DNA of 64,000 bases from JBGPEQ01 sp050180895 (GTDB lineage: Bacteria; Pseudomonadota; Alphaproteobacteria; Dongiales; Dongiaceae). Below the pieces are notes generated by a model. That model was given only the letters and a program-made list of their open reading frames with translations. It was not told the origin of the DNA and did no database searches. Positions within the stretch are counted from its first letter, which is position 1; each line of letters starts with the position of its first letter. Positions 51,623-60,432 of the stretch are shown one piece after another. The stretch is from positions 1 to 64,000 of the forward strand of contig JBFXDS010000011.1 of the NCBI GenBank assembly GCA_050180895.1, written 5' to 3'. The translations under genes were made by a program, and so were the position numbers.

Positions 51623-52154
51623 AGCCCCCGGCGGAATATGGAGCGGGCGCCACCGACCTCCTTTAGAGCGCCCCTAAACTACGGCGAGCGCCCGGCTTTA
51701 TGTTCGGGACGGCGGCAGATCGGCAATGCATCGTCAGCGACATGCGATCGACGGATCGGATGGGACGTGTCCGAGGACTCGCGCCGTGAGAGCAACAGTA
51801 ATTTACCGCAATTTTCTTTCGGAAAGTCGGAATCCAAGCCTTTCTTGGCGGCGCGGTCGTGCAGATCCATCGCATGGCGCACAGCAGTTCCCGCTCGCCT
51901 ATACCCATTCTGGGCAGCGGCGTGGATTTGTCTGCCGGGGCCATGGGTGGAGAAAACTGAGATGTATAGGCGCCGAATTGGACCAAGGTCCAATTCCATC
52001 TTGGGGGACAAGTCGCTGATAATCGGGAATCGTGGGCCGGTTATTCCCCCAGCGGCTCAATATGAAAGCACATCCGGCGACCGGCAGGTGAGGTTCTGTT
52101 CCAGTTCGGGCGGCGGATGCTTCGCTTCCGGGCGGAGCGGATGAGGGAGGCATC
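51623..52154. other. Long non-coding stretch upstream of the arc operon
   Basis: These 532 nt contain no convincing gene on either strand; open frames here have no plausible start, composition or domain. The region holds palindrome copy 4 at 51977 and probably the arc promoter. A GAGGGAGG ribosome site lies just before arcD. Confidence 0.6.
51977..51994. promoter_or_regulatory. 18-bp palindromic operator, copy 4 (upstream of arcD)
   Basis: ATTGGACCAAGGTCCAAT, identical to copy 1, lies 160 nt before the arcD ATG (163 nt for copy 1 and DUF3300). A GATAAT -10-like element begins 23 nt after it (52018-52023), again placing the palindrome near -44. It links the arginine deiminase operon with the sulfatase/patatin/DUF3300 genes. 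Confidence 0.72.
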
Positions 52155-53627
52155 ATGACGGCAGTGGACGCAACGCAGGACGTGCCGAGGGAATCGACAC
52201 CGAAGCTGACACTCCTGCCCCTGACCGCGCTGGTCGTGGGGTCGATGATCGGCGGTGGCGTCTTCAACCTGCCGTCGGATATGTCGGGCGGTGCGTCTCC
52301 AGGAGCCATCCTGATCGGCTGGCTCGTCACCGGCATCGGGATGCTGATGCTGGCGTTCGTCTACCAGCGACTGGCGCTTCGCAAGCCGGAGCTCAATGCC
52401 GGCCCCTACGCTTACGCGAAGGCCGGCTTCGGGGCGTTCGTGGGCTTCAACAGCGCCTGGGGTTACTGGATCAGCGCGTTCCTGGGCAACGTCGCCTACG
52501 CCGTAGCGATATTCTCCGCCCTCTCCTACTTCTTCCCGTTCTTCGGCGACGGGAACAATCTTCCCTCGATCATCGGCGCATCGATCTGCCTGTGGCTGAT
52601 CCACGCCCTCGTGCTGAACGGGATCAAGCAGGCGGCATTCGTGAACGTCGTCACGACCATTGCGAAACTCGTTCCCCTTTTCCTCTTCGTCCTGGTGGCC
52701 ATCATCGCCTTCAACTGGGACAAATTCACCTTTGACTTCTGGGGCCGAGGGGATGCGCTGGGCCAGGGCGGCCTGGGCTCCATCCTCGACCAGGTCAAGA
52801 GCACGATGCTCGTGACGCTCTGGGTGTTCATCGGCATCGAGGGCGCCAGCGTCTATTCGGCCCGCGCCGCAAATCGTGCAGACGTCGGCCGCGCGACGGT
52901 GCTCGGCTTCGTCGGAGCGCTCGGGATCTACGTTCTCGTGTCGCTGCTCGCCACCGGAGTCCTCAGCCAGCCGGAGCTGGCAGGCCTGAAGGTGCCGTCC
53001 ATGGCCGGCGTGTTCGAGTCGCTCGTCGGACCATGGGGCGCGATGCTGATCAACATCGGACTCATGATTTCCGTCGGCGGCGCCTTCCTGTCCTGGACCT
53101 TGCTGTGCGCGGAGATTCCCTACACCTGCGGCCACGACGGCACGTTTCCCAAATGGTTCGCCACCGAGAACGCCAACGGATCGCCCGTCAACTCCCTATG
53201 GGCGACGAACGTCCTCATTCAGCTCTTCCTCGTGCTGAGCCTCTTTTCGAAGAGCGCCTACCAGTTCTTCTACTTCATCGCGTCGGTGGCGATTCTGCCT
53301 CCCTACGTTTTCTCGGGCGCCTATGCGCTCAAGCTCGCCCTCACCGGCGAGAGCTACGCCGCGGGCGATAAGCGTCGCAACCGCGACATCGCGATCGGAG
53401 CGATCGCGACGATCTACGGGCTGTGGCTCATTTACGCGGCGGGTCTCGACTACCTGCTGATGTGCGCGATTCTCTTCGCGCCGGGTATCGTCGTTTACGT
53501 GAAGGCTCGACGCGAGCGCGGTGAGCGAGCCTTCAACGGGATCGAAATCGCGATCGCCGTTGCGATCGCAGCTTTGGCTCTGCTCGCCGCATGGCTGCTG
53601 TGGACGGGCAGGATAAGCCCCCTTTAA
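52155..53627 (+). CDS. arcD: APC-family arginine/ornithine antiporter
   Basis: 490 aa, about twelve membrane helices. LTALVVGSMIGGGVFNLPSD is the APC substrate-site motif in helix 1; WVFIGIEGASVYSARA is the conserved helix 6 motif of basic amino acid antiporters. It would exchange external arginine for ornithine. It leads the operon arcD-arcA-arcB-arcC, 54 nt before arcA. Confidence 0.88.
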   Translation: MTAVDATQDVPRESTPKLTLLPLTALVVGSMIGGGVFNLPSDMSGGASPGAILIGWLVTGIGMLMLAFVYQRLALRKPELNAGPYAYAKAGFGAFVGFNSAWGYWISAFLGNVAYAVAIFSALSYFFPFFGDGNNLPSIIGASICLWLIHALVLNGIKQAAFVNVVTTIAKLVPLFLFVLVAIIAFNWDKFTFDFWGRGDALGQGGLGSILDQVKSTMLVTLWVFIGIEGASVYSARAANRADVGRATVLGFVGALGIYVLVSLLATGVLSQPELAGLKVPSMAGVFESLVGPWGAMLINIGLMISVGGAFLSWTLLCAEIPYTCGHDGTFPKWFATENANGSPVNSLWATNVLIQLFLVLSLFSKSAYQFFYFIASVAILPPYVFSGAYALKLALTGESYAAGDKRRNRDIAIGAIATIYGLWLIYAAGLDYLLMCAILFAPGIVVYVKARRERGERAFNGIEIAIAVAIAALALLAAWLLWTGRISPL

Positions 53628-53681
53628 GCCGAGGCGCGCAACGCGGTGTTCTCACGAGGGTGAAGGTCAGGGAGGCAGGCA

Positions 53682-54911
53682 ATGCGTAGTTTCGGAGTGC
53701 ATTCCGAGGTCGGAAAGCTGCGGACGGTGATGGTTTGCCGCCCGGGCCTCGCCCACCAGCGGCTCACGCCGGGCAACTGCCACGACCTTCTCTTCGACGA
53801 CGTGATCTGGGTTCATGAAGCGCAGAAGGACCACTACGACTTCGTCCTGAAGATGCAGGAGCGCAACGTGGAGGTGCTCGAGCTCCACGACCTGCTGGCG
53901 CAGGCACTGGAGATCAAAGAGGCGCGGAAGTTCATCCTCGATCGCCGCATCACGGCCAATTCGGTCGGCGTATACACCGCCGTCGCCATGCGCTCATGGC
54001 TGGACGAGATGCCGGCCAAGGCATTGGCCACCCACCTGATCGGGGGAATCGCGATCTCCGACCTACCCGAAACGGAGGTTTCGATACGACTTACCGAAGC
54101 CTTCGGCGGAACCGAGTTCATCGTGCCGCCCATACCCAACACCCTGTTCCAGCGCGACCCCTCCTGCTGGATCTACAACGGCGTGACCTGCAATCCGATG
54201 TACTGGCCGGCCCGCAAGCCCGAAACGCTCCTGCAGCGCGCCGTCTACAAGTTCCATCCGCTGTTCAAGGACGCGGACTTCAAGATCTGGTGGGGCGATT
54301 CGGACGAAGACTTCGCCAGCGCTTCGATGGAAGGCGGCGATGTCATGCCGATCGGCAAGGGCGTGGTTCTGATCGGCATGGGAGAGCGCACATCCCGCCA
54401 GGCGGTCTTCCAGGTGTGCCAGGCGCTCTTTCGCCACAAGGCCGCCTCGCGCGTGATTGCCTGCGTCATGCCCAAGAGCCGGGCCGCCATGCATCTCGAC
54501 ACGGTCTTCAGCTTCTGCGATCGCGACGTCGTCACGGTCTTTCGCGACGTGGTCGACCAGATCGATTGCCACAGCGTCTATCCCGTCGACGACAGCGGCG
54601 CGTTCGAGGTCCGTAAGGACAATCAGCCGCTACTGGAGGTGGTGCGCGACGCCCTCGGCCTGAACGAGCTTCGCGTCGTCGCGACCGGCGGCGACGCCTA
54701 TGAAGCCGAGCGGGAACAGTGGGACGACGGCAACAACGTCGTGGCGATCGAGCCGGGCGTGGTCGTCGCCTATGACCGCAACGTGTACACGAACACTCTC
54801 CTGAGAAAGGCCGGCATCGAGGTCATCACCGTGCGCGGCTCCGAGCTCGGCCGCGGGCGCGGCGGCGGCCACTGCATGACTTGCCCGATCTGGAGAGAGC
54901 CGGCCTACTGA
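53682..54911 (+). CDS. arcA: Arginine deiminase
   Basis: 409 aa, normal length. Guanidine-modifying enzyme motifs: LLFDDVIWV, MEGGDVMPIGKGVVLIGMGE and C-terminal GRGRGGGHCMTCPI with Cys398 as the nucleophile. It converts arginine to citrulline and ammonia, the first step of the deiminase pathway. GGGAGG precedes the ATG. Confidence 0.95.
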   Translation: MRSFGVHSEVGKLRTVMVCRPGLAHQRLTPGNCHDLLFDDVIWVHEAQKDHYDFVLKMQERNVEVLELHDLLAQALEIKEARKFILDRRITANSVGVYTAVAMRSWLDEMPAKALATHLIGGIAISDLPETEVSIRLTEAFGGTEFIVPPIPNTLFQRDPSCWIYNGVTCNPMYWPARKPETLLQRAVYKFHPLFKDADFKIWWGDSDEDFASASMEGGDVMPIGKGVVLIGMGERTSRQAVFQVCQALFRHKAASRVIACVMPKSRAAMHLDTVFSFCDRDVVTVFRDVVDQIDCHSVYPVDDSGAFEVRKDNQPLLEVVRDALGLNELRVVATGGDAYEAEREQWDDGNNVVAIEPGVVVAYDRNVYTNTLLRKAGIEVITVRGSELGRGRGGGHCMTCPIWREPAY

Positions 54912-54951
54912 TCGAGGCATTCCGAAACCAGACTCTATTGGGAGCGACATC

Positions 54952-55956
54952 ATGAGCTTCAATCTGCGCAACCGCTCGCTTCTCACGGTTCAGGACTATA
55001 CGCCGCGCGAATTTCGCTACCTGCTCGACCTCGCCCGCGACCTCAAGCGCGCGAAGTATGCGCGGACGGAGCAGAAGCATCTCGACGGCAAGGAGATCTG
55101 CCTCATCTTCGAGAAGACCTCGACCCGCACGCGCTGCGCGTTCGAGGTGGCGTGCCATGATCAGGGAGCGACTGTCACCTATCTCGACCCGGCCGGCTCT
55201 CAGATCGGTCACAAGGAGTCATTCAAGGACACGGCCCGCGTGTTAGGGCGAATGTACGACGCCATCGAGTATCGGGGCGCCTCCCAGCACGGCGTCGAGC
55301 AGCTCGCCAGGTACGCGGGCGTGCCCGTCTACAACGGGCTGACCGACGAATACCACCCGACGCAGATGATCGCCGACGTCATGACCATGCGCGAACACAG
55401 CGACAAGCCGGTCGCCGAGGTGAAGTATGCCTATGTCGGCGATACGCGCTCCAACATGGGGCATTCCCTGATGATCGTCGGCTGCCTGATGGGCATGGAT
55501 GTCCGCATCTGCGGCCCGAAGAAGCTGTGGCCTTCCGAAGAATACCAAAAGGTCGCGCGCGATCTGCAGGCGAACTCCGGCGCCAAGCTCACGATCACGG
55601 ACGACCCGAAGGCGGCGGTGAAAGGGGTGGACTTCATTCACACAGACGTCTGGGTGTCCATGGGAGAGCCCAAGGAGGTGTGGAAGGAGCGCATCGCCCT
55701 GCTGACGCCCTATCAGGTGAACAAGGAGCTCATGAAGGCCAGCGGCAATCCTCACGTGAAGTTCATGCATTGCCTTCCCGCGTTCCACGACACCGAGACG
55801 ACCCTCGGCAAGCAGATCGCGGAGACCTACGGCATGACCAACGGGCTCGAGGTGACCAACGACGTCTTCGAATCGGAAGCCAACATCGCGTTCGAGCAGG
55901 CCGAGAACCGGATGCACACGATCAAGGCCCTGCTCGTCGCGACGCTGGGGGACTGA
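54952..55956 (+). CDS. arcB: Ornithine carbamoyltransferase (catabolic)
   Basis: 334 aa. Carbamoyl phosphate site STRTRCAFE (Ser-Thr-Arg-Thr-Arg), HPTQMIADVMT, and ornithine/catalytic motif MHCLPAFHD. It splits citrulline with phosphate into ornithine and carbamoyl phosphate. Its place between arcA and arcC indicates the catabolic form rather than the biosynthetic ArgF. Confidence 0.94.
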   Translation: MSFNLRNRSLLTVQDYTPREFRYLLDLARDLKRAKYARTEQKHLDGKEICLIFEKTSTRTRCAFEVACHDQGATVTYLDPAGSQIGHKESFKDTARVLGRMYDAIEYRGASQHGVEQLARYAGVPVYNGLTDEYHPTQMIADVMTMREHSDKPVAEVKYAYVGDTRSNMGHSLMIVGCLMGMDVRICGPKKLWPSEEYQKVARDLQANSGAKLTITDDPKAAVKGVDFIHTDVWVSMGEPKEVWKERIALLTPYQVNKELMKASGNPHVKFMHCLPAFHDTETTLGKQIAETYGMTNGLEVTNDVFESEANIAFEQAENRMHTIKALLVATLGD

Positions 55957-55961
55957 CGGCC

Positions 55962-56900
55962 ATGCGCGTCGTCGTCGCACTCGGCGGGAATGCCTTGCTG
56001 AAGCGCGGGGAGCCGATGACGGCCGACGTGCAGCGAAGGAACATCAGGGTCGCCGCGGAGGCGATGGCGCCTGTCGCACGCGAGCATCAGCTCGTCATCA
56101 GCCATGGCAACGGCCCCCAGGTCGGACTGCTGGCGCTGCAAGGCGCAGCCTACAAGCCCGACGAAGCCTATCCGCTGGACGTGCTGGGCGCCGAGACGGA
56201 GGGCATGATCGGCTACATGATCGAGCAGGAGCTCGGCAACCTCCTCCCCTTCGAGGTTCCGTTCGCCACCCTGCTCACCATGGTGGAGGTCGACGCCGCC
56301 GATCCCGGCTTCAAGAACCCGACGAAGTTCGTCGGGCCGGTCTACGAAAAAGCGGACGCGGACCGGATCGCGGCGGACAAGGGTTGGGTGTTCAAGCAGG
56401 ACGGCGCGAAGTGGCGCCGCGTCGTGCCGTCGCCCGCGCCCCGGCGCATCTTCGAGATCAGGCCGATCAAATGGCTGCTCGATCATGGGACGATCGTGAT
56501 CTGCGCCGGCGGCGGCGGCATTCCGACGATGTATCAGGCGGGCGCCGACCGCAAGCTGATCGGGGTCGAGGCCGTGATCGACAAGGATCTGTGCTCGGAG
56601 CTTCTCGCGCGCGAGCTGGACGCCGACTTCCTGGTGATGGCGACGGATGCGGAGGCCGTGTTCACGGGATGGGGCACGCCCGACGCAAGGGCGATCCATA
56701 AGGCAAGCCCGGCCGCGATCGCCCAATACAGCTTCCCGGCGGGGTCCATGGGGCCGAAAGTGGAGGCGGCCTGCCGGTTTGCGATGACAACGGGACACAC
56801 CGCCGCGATCGGCGCGCTCGCCGACGTGCCGGCGATGGTGCGCGGCGAGAAGGGCACGCTCATCAACAAGACATTCGGGGACATTACCTGGCACGCTTAG
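55962..56900 (+). CDS. arcC: Carbamate kinase
   Basis: 312 aa, starting 5 nt after arcB. MRVVVALGGNALLKRG, ISHGNGPQVGLLALQ and ICAGGGGIPT are amino-acid-kinase family motifs specific to carbamate kinase. It makes ATP from carbamoyl phosphate, completing the ATP-yielding pathway. Confidence 0.94.
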   Translation: MRVVVALGGNALLKRGEPMTADVQRRNIRVAAEAMAPVAREHQLVISHGNGPQVGLLALQGAAYKPDEAYPLDVLGAETEGMIGYMIEQELGNLLPFEVPFATLLTMVEVDAADPGFKNPTKFVGPVYEKADADRIAADKGWVFKQDGAKWRRVVPSPAPRRIFEIRPIKWLLDHGTIVICAGGGGIPTMYQAGADRKLIGVEAVIDKDLCSELLARELDADFLVMATDAEAVFTGWGTPDARAIHKASPAAIAQYSFPAGSMGPKVEAACRFAMTTGHTAAIGALADVPAMVRGEKGTLINKTFGDITWHA

Positions 56901-56940
56901 CAAGCTTGGTCTTTGCGCGTCAGGTCGGGGGCAGCTGGGG

Positions 56941-58437
56941 ATGGCCGGCGGGGCAAGCGACTGGGTAAAAGAGGCGGGCGAGCCCCGCGAGGGCCGCCAG
57001 CCGTCGTTGGCGGATGCCGTGCTGGCGGTCGGCACGCTCATCGCGCTCCTCGCGCTGTCGTACTACCTGTTCGGCGACAGGGCATCTTCCGGCCCGAACC
57101 AAGTCGCGCTGCTGTTCTGCGCCATCATCGCCGCCGGCATCGCCTACAAGAACGGAATGTCATGGGCCGGCATCCGCCAAGCCACGACCGATGGCGTCGC
57201 CACGAGCTTGGCGGCCATCGGGATATTGCTGGCGGTCGGCGCCCTCATCGGCACCTGGGCCATGAGCGGCACCATATCGGCCATGGTCTATTATGGCCTC
57301 AAGATTCTCAGCCCCGACTATTTCTACGCCACGACGGCGATCATCTGCGCGGTCGTGGGATTCTCCATCGGCAGCTCGTGGACCGTCGCGGGAACCATCG
57401 GCATCGGCATGATGGGCATCGCCGTCAGCATGAACCTCTCGCCGGCGATCACGGCCGGCGCGGTCATCTCCGGGGCGTATTTCGGCGACAAGGCATCGCC
57501 TCTTTCGGATACCGCGAACCTGGCGACGGCCGCCGCCGGTTCGGAGATCTTCGCGCACATAAGAGAGTCGCTGTGGACGTCCGTCCCGTCTCTTCTCCTG
57601 GCGATTGTGCTGTTCTCGCTTTTCGGCGCGCCCGGCGACTTCGACGCGTCGGCGGTGCTCGCGCGCATCGAGAGCAGCCAGGTGATTTCCCTCTGGGCGT
57701 TCGCTCCGCTCCTCGTCGTGCTGGGCCTGGCCATCATCCGATTTCCGCCCATGGTCACGATCTTCGCCGGCGCCCTTGCCGGCGGGGTGCTCGCCCTGCT
57801 GTTGAATCCCGAGGGCGTGCGCGCCTTCGCCGCAGCTCCGGAACTGCCCCACGCCTTCGCGCTGCTGAAAGGCGTCTGGTCGGCGCTTGCGACCGGTTAC
57901 AGCGGCAACTCAGGCGACCCCGCGCTCGACCAGCTTCTGACGCGCGGAGGCATGTCGAGCATGATGACCACGGTCTGGCTCATCATGACCGCGCTCGCCT
58001 TCGGCGCGACCGTGGAGCATGCAGGCATCCTCAACCGCCTCATAGGTCCGGTGATCCGCAAGGTCAAATCCGTCGGCGCTCTCGTCGTCTCCCTGGTCCT
58101 CACCTGCATCGGCGCGAACGTCCTGACATCGGACCAGTACATCGCCGTCGTGCTTCCCGGCCGGATGTTCCGCGCGGAATTCGCACGACGCGGCCTCGCC
58201 CCGGTCATGCTGTCGCGCGTCGTCGGCGATTCCGCGACCGTGACCTCGCCGCTGATCCCGTGGAACAGCTGCGGCGCCTACATGGCGGCTGCGCTCGGGA
58301 TCTCGACCCTGAGCTTCGCCCCATTCTGCTTCTTCAACCTGTTGAATCCGCTCGTGACCATCGTCTTTACCGTCGTCGGGCTGCGGGTGGTGCGTTCCGC
58401 TTCGCGGCCGGCGGAGATGGCCAAGCAAGGCGGCTAG
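56941..58437 (+). CDS. nhaC: NhaC-family Na+/H+ antiporter
   Basis: 498 aa, about twelve helices. GSSWTVAGTIGIGMMGIAVS and GAYFGDKASPLSDTANLA are the conserved core of the NhaC family; VVGDSATVTSPLIPWNSCGA is the second. It follows arcC by 40 nt and probably shares its transcript, which would balance pH or sodium during arginine fermentation. Some relatives exchange other ions or amino acids, for example malate/lactate. Confidence 0.86.
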   Translation: MAGGASDWVKEAGEPREGRQPSLADAVLAVGTLIALLALSYYLFGDRASSGPNQVALLFCAIIAAGIAYKNGMSWAGIRQATTDGVATSLAAIGILLAVGALIGTWAMSGTISAMVYYGLKILSPDYFYATTAIICAVVGFSIGSSWTVAGTIGIGMMGIAVSMNLSPAITAGAVISGAYFGDKASPLSDTANLATAAAGSEIFAHIRESLWTSVPSLLLAIVLFSLFGAPGDFDASAVLARIESSQVISLWAFAPLLVVLGLAIIRFPPMVTIFAGALAGGVLALLLNPEGVRAFAAAPELPHAFALLKGVWSALATGYSGNSGDPALDQLLTRGGMSSMMTTVWLIMTALAFGATVEHAGILNRLIGPVIRKVKSVGALVVSLVLTCIGANVLTSDQYIAVVLPGRMFRAEFARRGLAPVMLSRVVGDSATVTSPLIPWNSCGAYMAAALGISTLSFAPFCFFNLLNPLVTIVFTVVGLRVVRSASRPAEMAKQGG

Positions 58438-58459
58438 ACGACGACATCGGGAGGGCGAC

Positions 58460-59689
58460 ATGGGCGCGGTGAGGGTAGTCACGGATGGCGATTTGAGAGG
58501 CATGGTGCCGTCGGGACGCAGTGCGAAACGTCCTGGAGCTCGGGTGTCGGTCCTGAAGCGATTTCTTCTCGGTTCGACCGCGCTGGCCATCGTCGGCTCG
58601 ATGGCCGTCGAGGCAGCGGCTGCCGACGGTGTCGAGCTCGGCATCAGCGGCTGGTACCACGCCGCCGCCGGCGGGATCGCCGGAGAAGATTTCAGCGCCT
58701 CCTCCCTCGTCGACGAAGACGATCTGCGCGCGTACGCCTTCAAGCAGAACGTCGGCATCGCCTTCAGCGGAGAATCCGCCCTCGACAACGGCCTCGCCGT
58801 CGGCGCCTATGTGGAGTTGCGGGGGCAGACGCACGAGGACCAGATCCGGAAGGTCTATGCCTACTTCAGCGGCGGATTCGGCAAGGTCCAATTCGGCGAT
58901 CAGGACAGCGCGCTGGCCGCGATGTGCTACACGGTGCCGAGCGCCTCGAAGATCTTTGGCGCCGACAGCCCGGCCGTGTACGGCTTCAACTTTTCGAATG
59001 CCGGTGTCGCCGGCTACGCGGGCACCAACGGCACCTGCTACGGCATCGACAGCTACAGCACGCAGCTCGTCTACTTCAGTCCCGATTTCGCCGGCTTTCA
59101 GTTCGCGCTGTCGTACACGCCCGATCAGACCGAGGACACGCGGAACTTCGTCGATGGCGCCGGGACCCGCCTGCGGAACGACGCCGGACAGAACTCCGAG
59201 AATCTGTCGATGGCCGGCGTCTTCTCGCACGACTTCAACGGCGTGGGGCTGACGGTGGGCGGCGCCCATTCCTTCAGCTTCGACAAGGAGGTCAATCCCA
59301 ACGATACCGACGAGGCGCAGGATTCGAACGCCTATGTCCGAGTCGAATATGCGGGCTTCACGGTCGGCGCGGCGATGGAGTACCGACAGAACTTCTTCGA
59401 CGACGGCTCCGATCAACTGGTGTTCGGCGCCGGCGCCACATACGGATGGGATGCGTGGACCGTGGGCCTCGGCTGGACGCGCGGCGAGTACGAGAAGGCC
59501 GTGGGCGCCAACGGCGTCGGCCCCTTCAATGCCGCCCACGACGACATCGCGCTGACGGCTTCGTACGCCCTGGGCCCCGGCATCACCCTGGATGGCCTGA
59601 TCGAGTACTCTCTTTATGGAAGCAACGATGCCGCAGGTCCGGACTATCAGGGGATCGGCGTGGGGATCGGAACGGCTATCGCCTTCTGA
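58460..59689 (+). CDS. Gram-negative porin
   Basis: 409 aa from ATG 58460, with a strong GGGAGG ribosome site. A GTG at 58544 with GGAG upstream would give a normal-length leader (SVLKRFLLGSTALAIVGSMA) and is a serious alternative. The mature protein starts DGVELGISGWYHAAAGG and shows alternating beta strands (FGKVQFGDQDSALAAM, AFKQNVGIAFSGES) of a 16-stranded general porin. It ends in a hydrophobic residue plus Phe (GTAIAF), the outer-membrane signature. It may admit arginine to the periplasm. Confidence 0.85.
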   Translation: MGAVRVVTDGDLRGMVPSGRSAKRPGARVSVLKRFLLGSTALAIVGSMAVEAAAADGVELGISGWYHAAAGGIAGEDFSASSLVDEDDLRAYAFKQNVGIAFSGESALDNGLAVGAYVELRGQTHEDQIRKVYAYFSGGFGKVQFGDQDSALAAMCYTVPSASKIFGADSPAVYGFNFSNAGVAGYAGTNGTCYGIDSYSTQLVYFSPDFAGFQFALSYTPDQTEDTRNFVDGAGTRLRNDAGQNSENLSMAGVFSHDFNGVGLTVGGAHSFSFDKEVNPNDTDEAQDSNAYVRVEYAGFTVGAAMEYRQNFFDDGSDQLVFGAGATYGWDAWTVGLGWTRGEYEKAVGANGVGPFNAAHDDIALTASYALGPGITLDGLIEYSLYGSNDAAGPDYQGIGVGIGTAIAF

Positions 59690-59694
59690 TGGGT

Positions 59695-59717
59695 ACGGCA
59701 GGCCCTAGCTGCCGTTT
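59695..59717 (+). terminator. Possible terminator after the porin gene
   Basis: ACGGCAG, 7-nt loop, CTGCCGT, then TT. A short stem with a weak T-run, placed 6 nt after the porin stop at the end of the arc-nhaC-porin unit. Confidence 0.45.
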
Positions 59718-59796
59718 CCACGAACATCGCCTCGGATCGCCCTTGTGCAGCAAAAGCGATTCCGACAGTCTCATGATCGCCTAGAGGGGGAAATCC

Positions 59797-60423
59797 ATGC
59801 CTATCGGCATTGTTGACATCATCGTCATATTTCTGATCACGATCGGACCTCTCAAGGCTCTGATCGTCTATGCGACGCTGGCCGGCGGCGCCGACGCGGC
59901 GCTGAGGCGCCAGATCGCCTTCCGCACGGTCATGGTCGCCACGATCGTGGCGTTGCTCTTCGTCGTCGCCGGCGAATTGCTGCTCCAGTTGTTTCACATC
60001 TCCCTGGCTGCCCTGAAGATCGCCGGCGGCATCATCCTGCTGCTGTTCGCTCTCGGCATGGTCATGGGAGGCGGGCACGACGACGGGGAGAAGCCGAGGA
60101 CGGTTTCCCTCGATATCGCCGTCTATCCCTTGGCCATGCCGATGATGGCGACGCCGCAGGGGCTGGTGGCAATCACCGTGGCGACGGCCGCCATGACCGC
60201 CGTCTGGCAGATCGTCGTCATCGCCGTCATCGTGCTGGCGATCATGGGCTTCAATCTCGTCTGCATGCTGGCCGCCGACCGGATCATCAAGATATTGGGG
60301 CCATCGACGCTGCAGATCATCGCCAAGATCGCGGGTCTTCTCCTGACCGCGCTGGCCGTGCAGCTCATGATCCTCGGCCTCACCGACCTCGGCTTGATCG
60401 GGCAGGCCGTCGGGCAACACTAG
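59797..60423 (+). CDS. MarC family inner membrane protein
   Basis: 208 aa, six helices. The family phrases are IGPLKALIVYATLAGGADAA and, after the first three helices, LDIAVYPLAMPMMATPQGLV. MarC proteins are integral membrane proteins whose function is still unclear; a link to multiple antibiotic resistance was not confirmed. The next gene, an HlyD adaptor, starts 9 nt later. Confidence 0.85.
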   Translation: MPIGIVDIIVIFLITIGPLKALIVYATLAGGADAALRRQIAFRTVMVATIVALLFVVAGELLLQLFHISLAALKIAGGIILLLFALGMVMGGGHDDGEKPRTVSLDIAVYPLAMPMMATPQGLVAITVATAAMTAVWQIVVIAVIVLAIMGFNLVCMLAADRIIKILGPSTLQIIAKIAGLLLTALAVQLMILGLTDLGLIGQAVGQH

Positions 60424-60432
60424 GCGATATCA

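Noticed and set aside
51638..52144. Open frame of 168 codons upstream of arcD
   Set aside because: Overlaps palindrome copy 4, has no domain and has irregular composition; treated as non-coding.
58882..58892. CAAGGTCCAAT, half of the 18-bp palindrome
   Set aside because: It lies inside the porin coding sequence and has no second arm.
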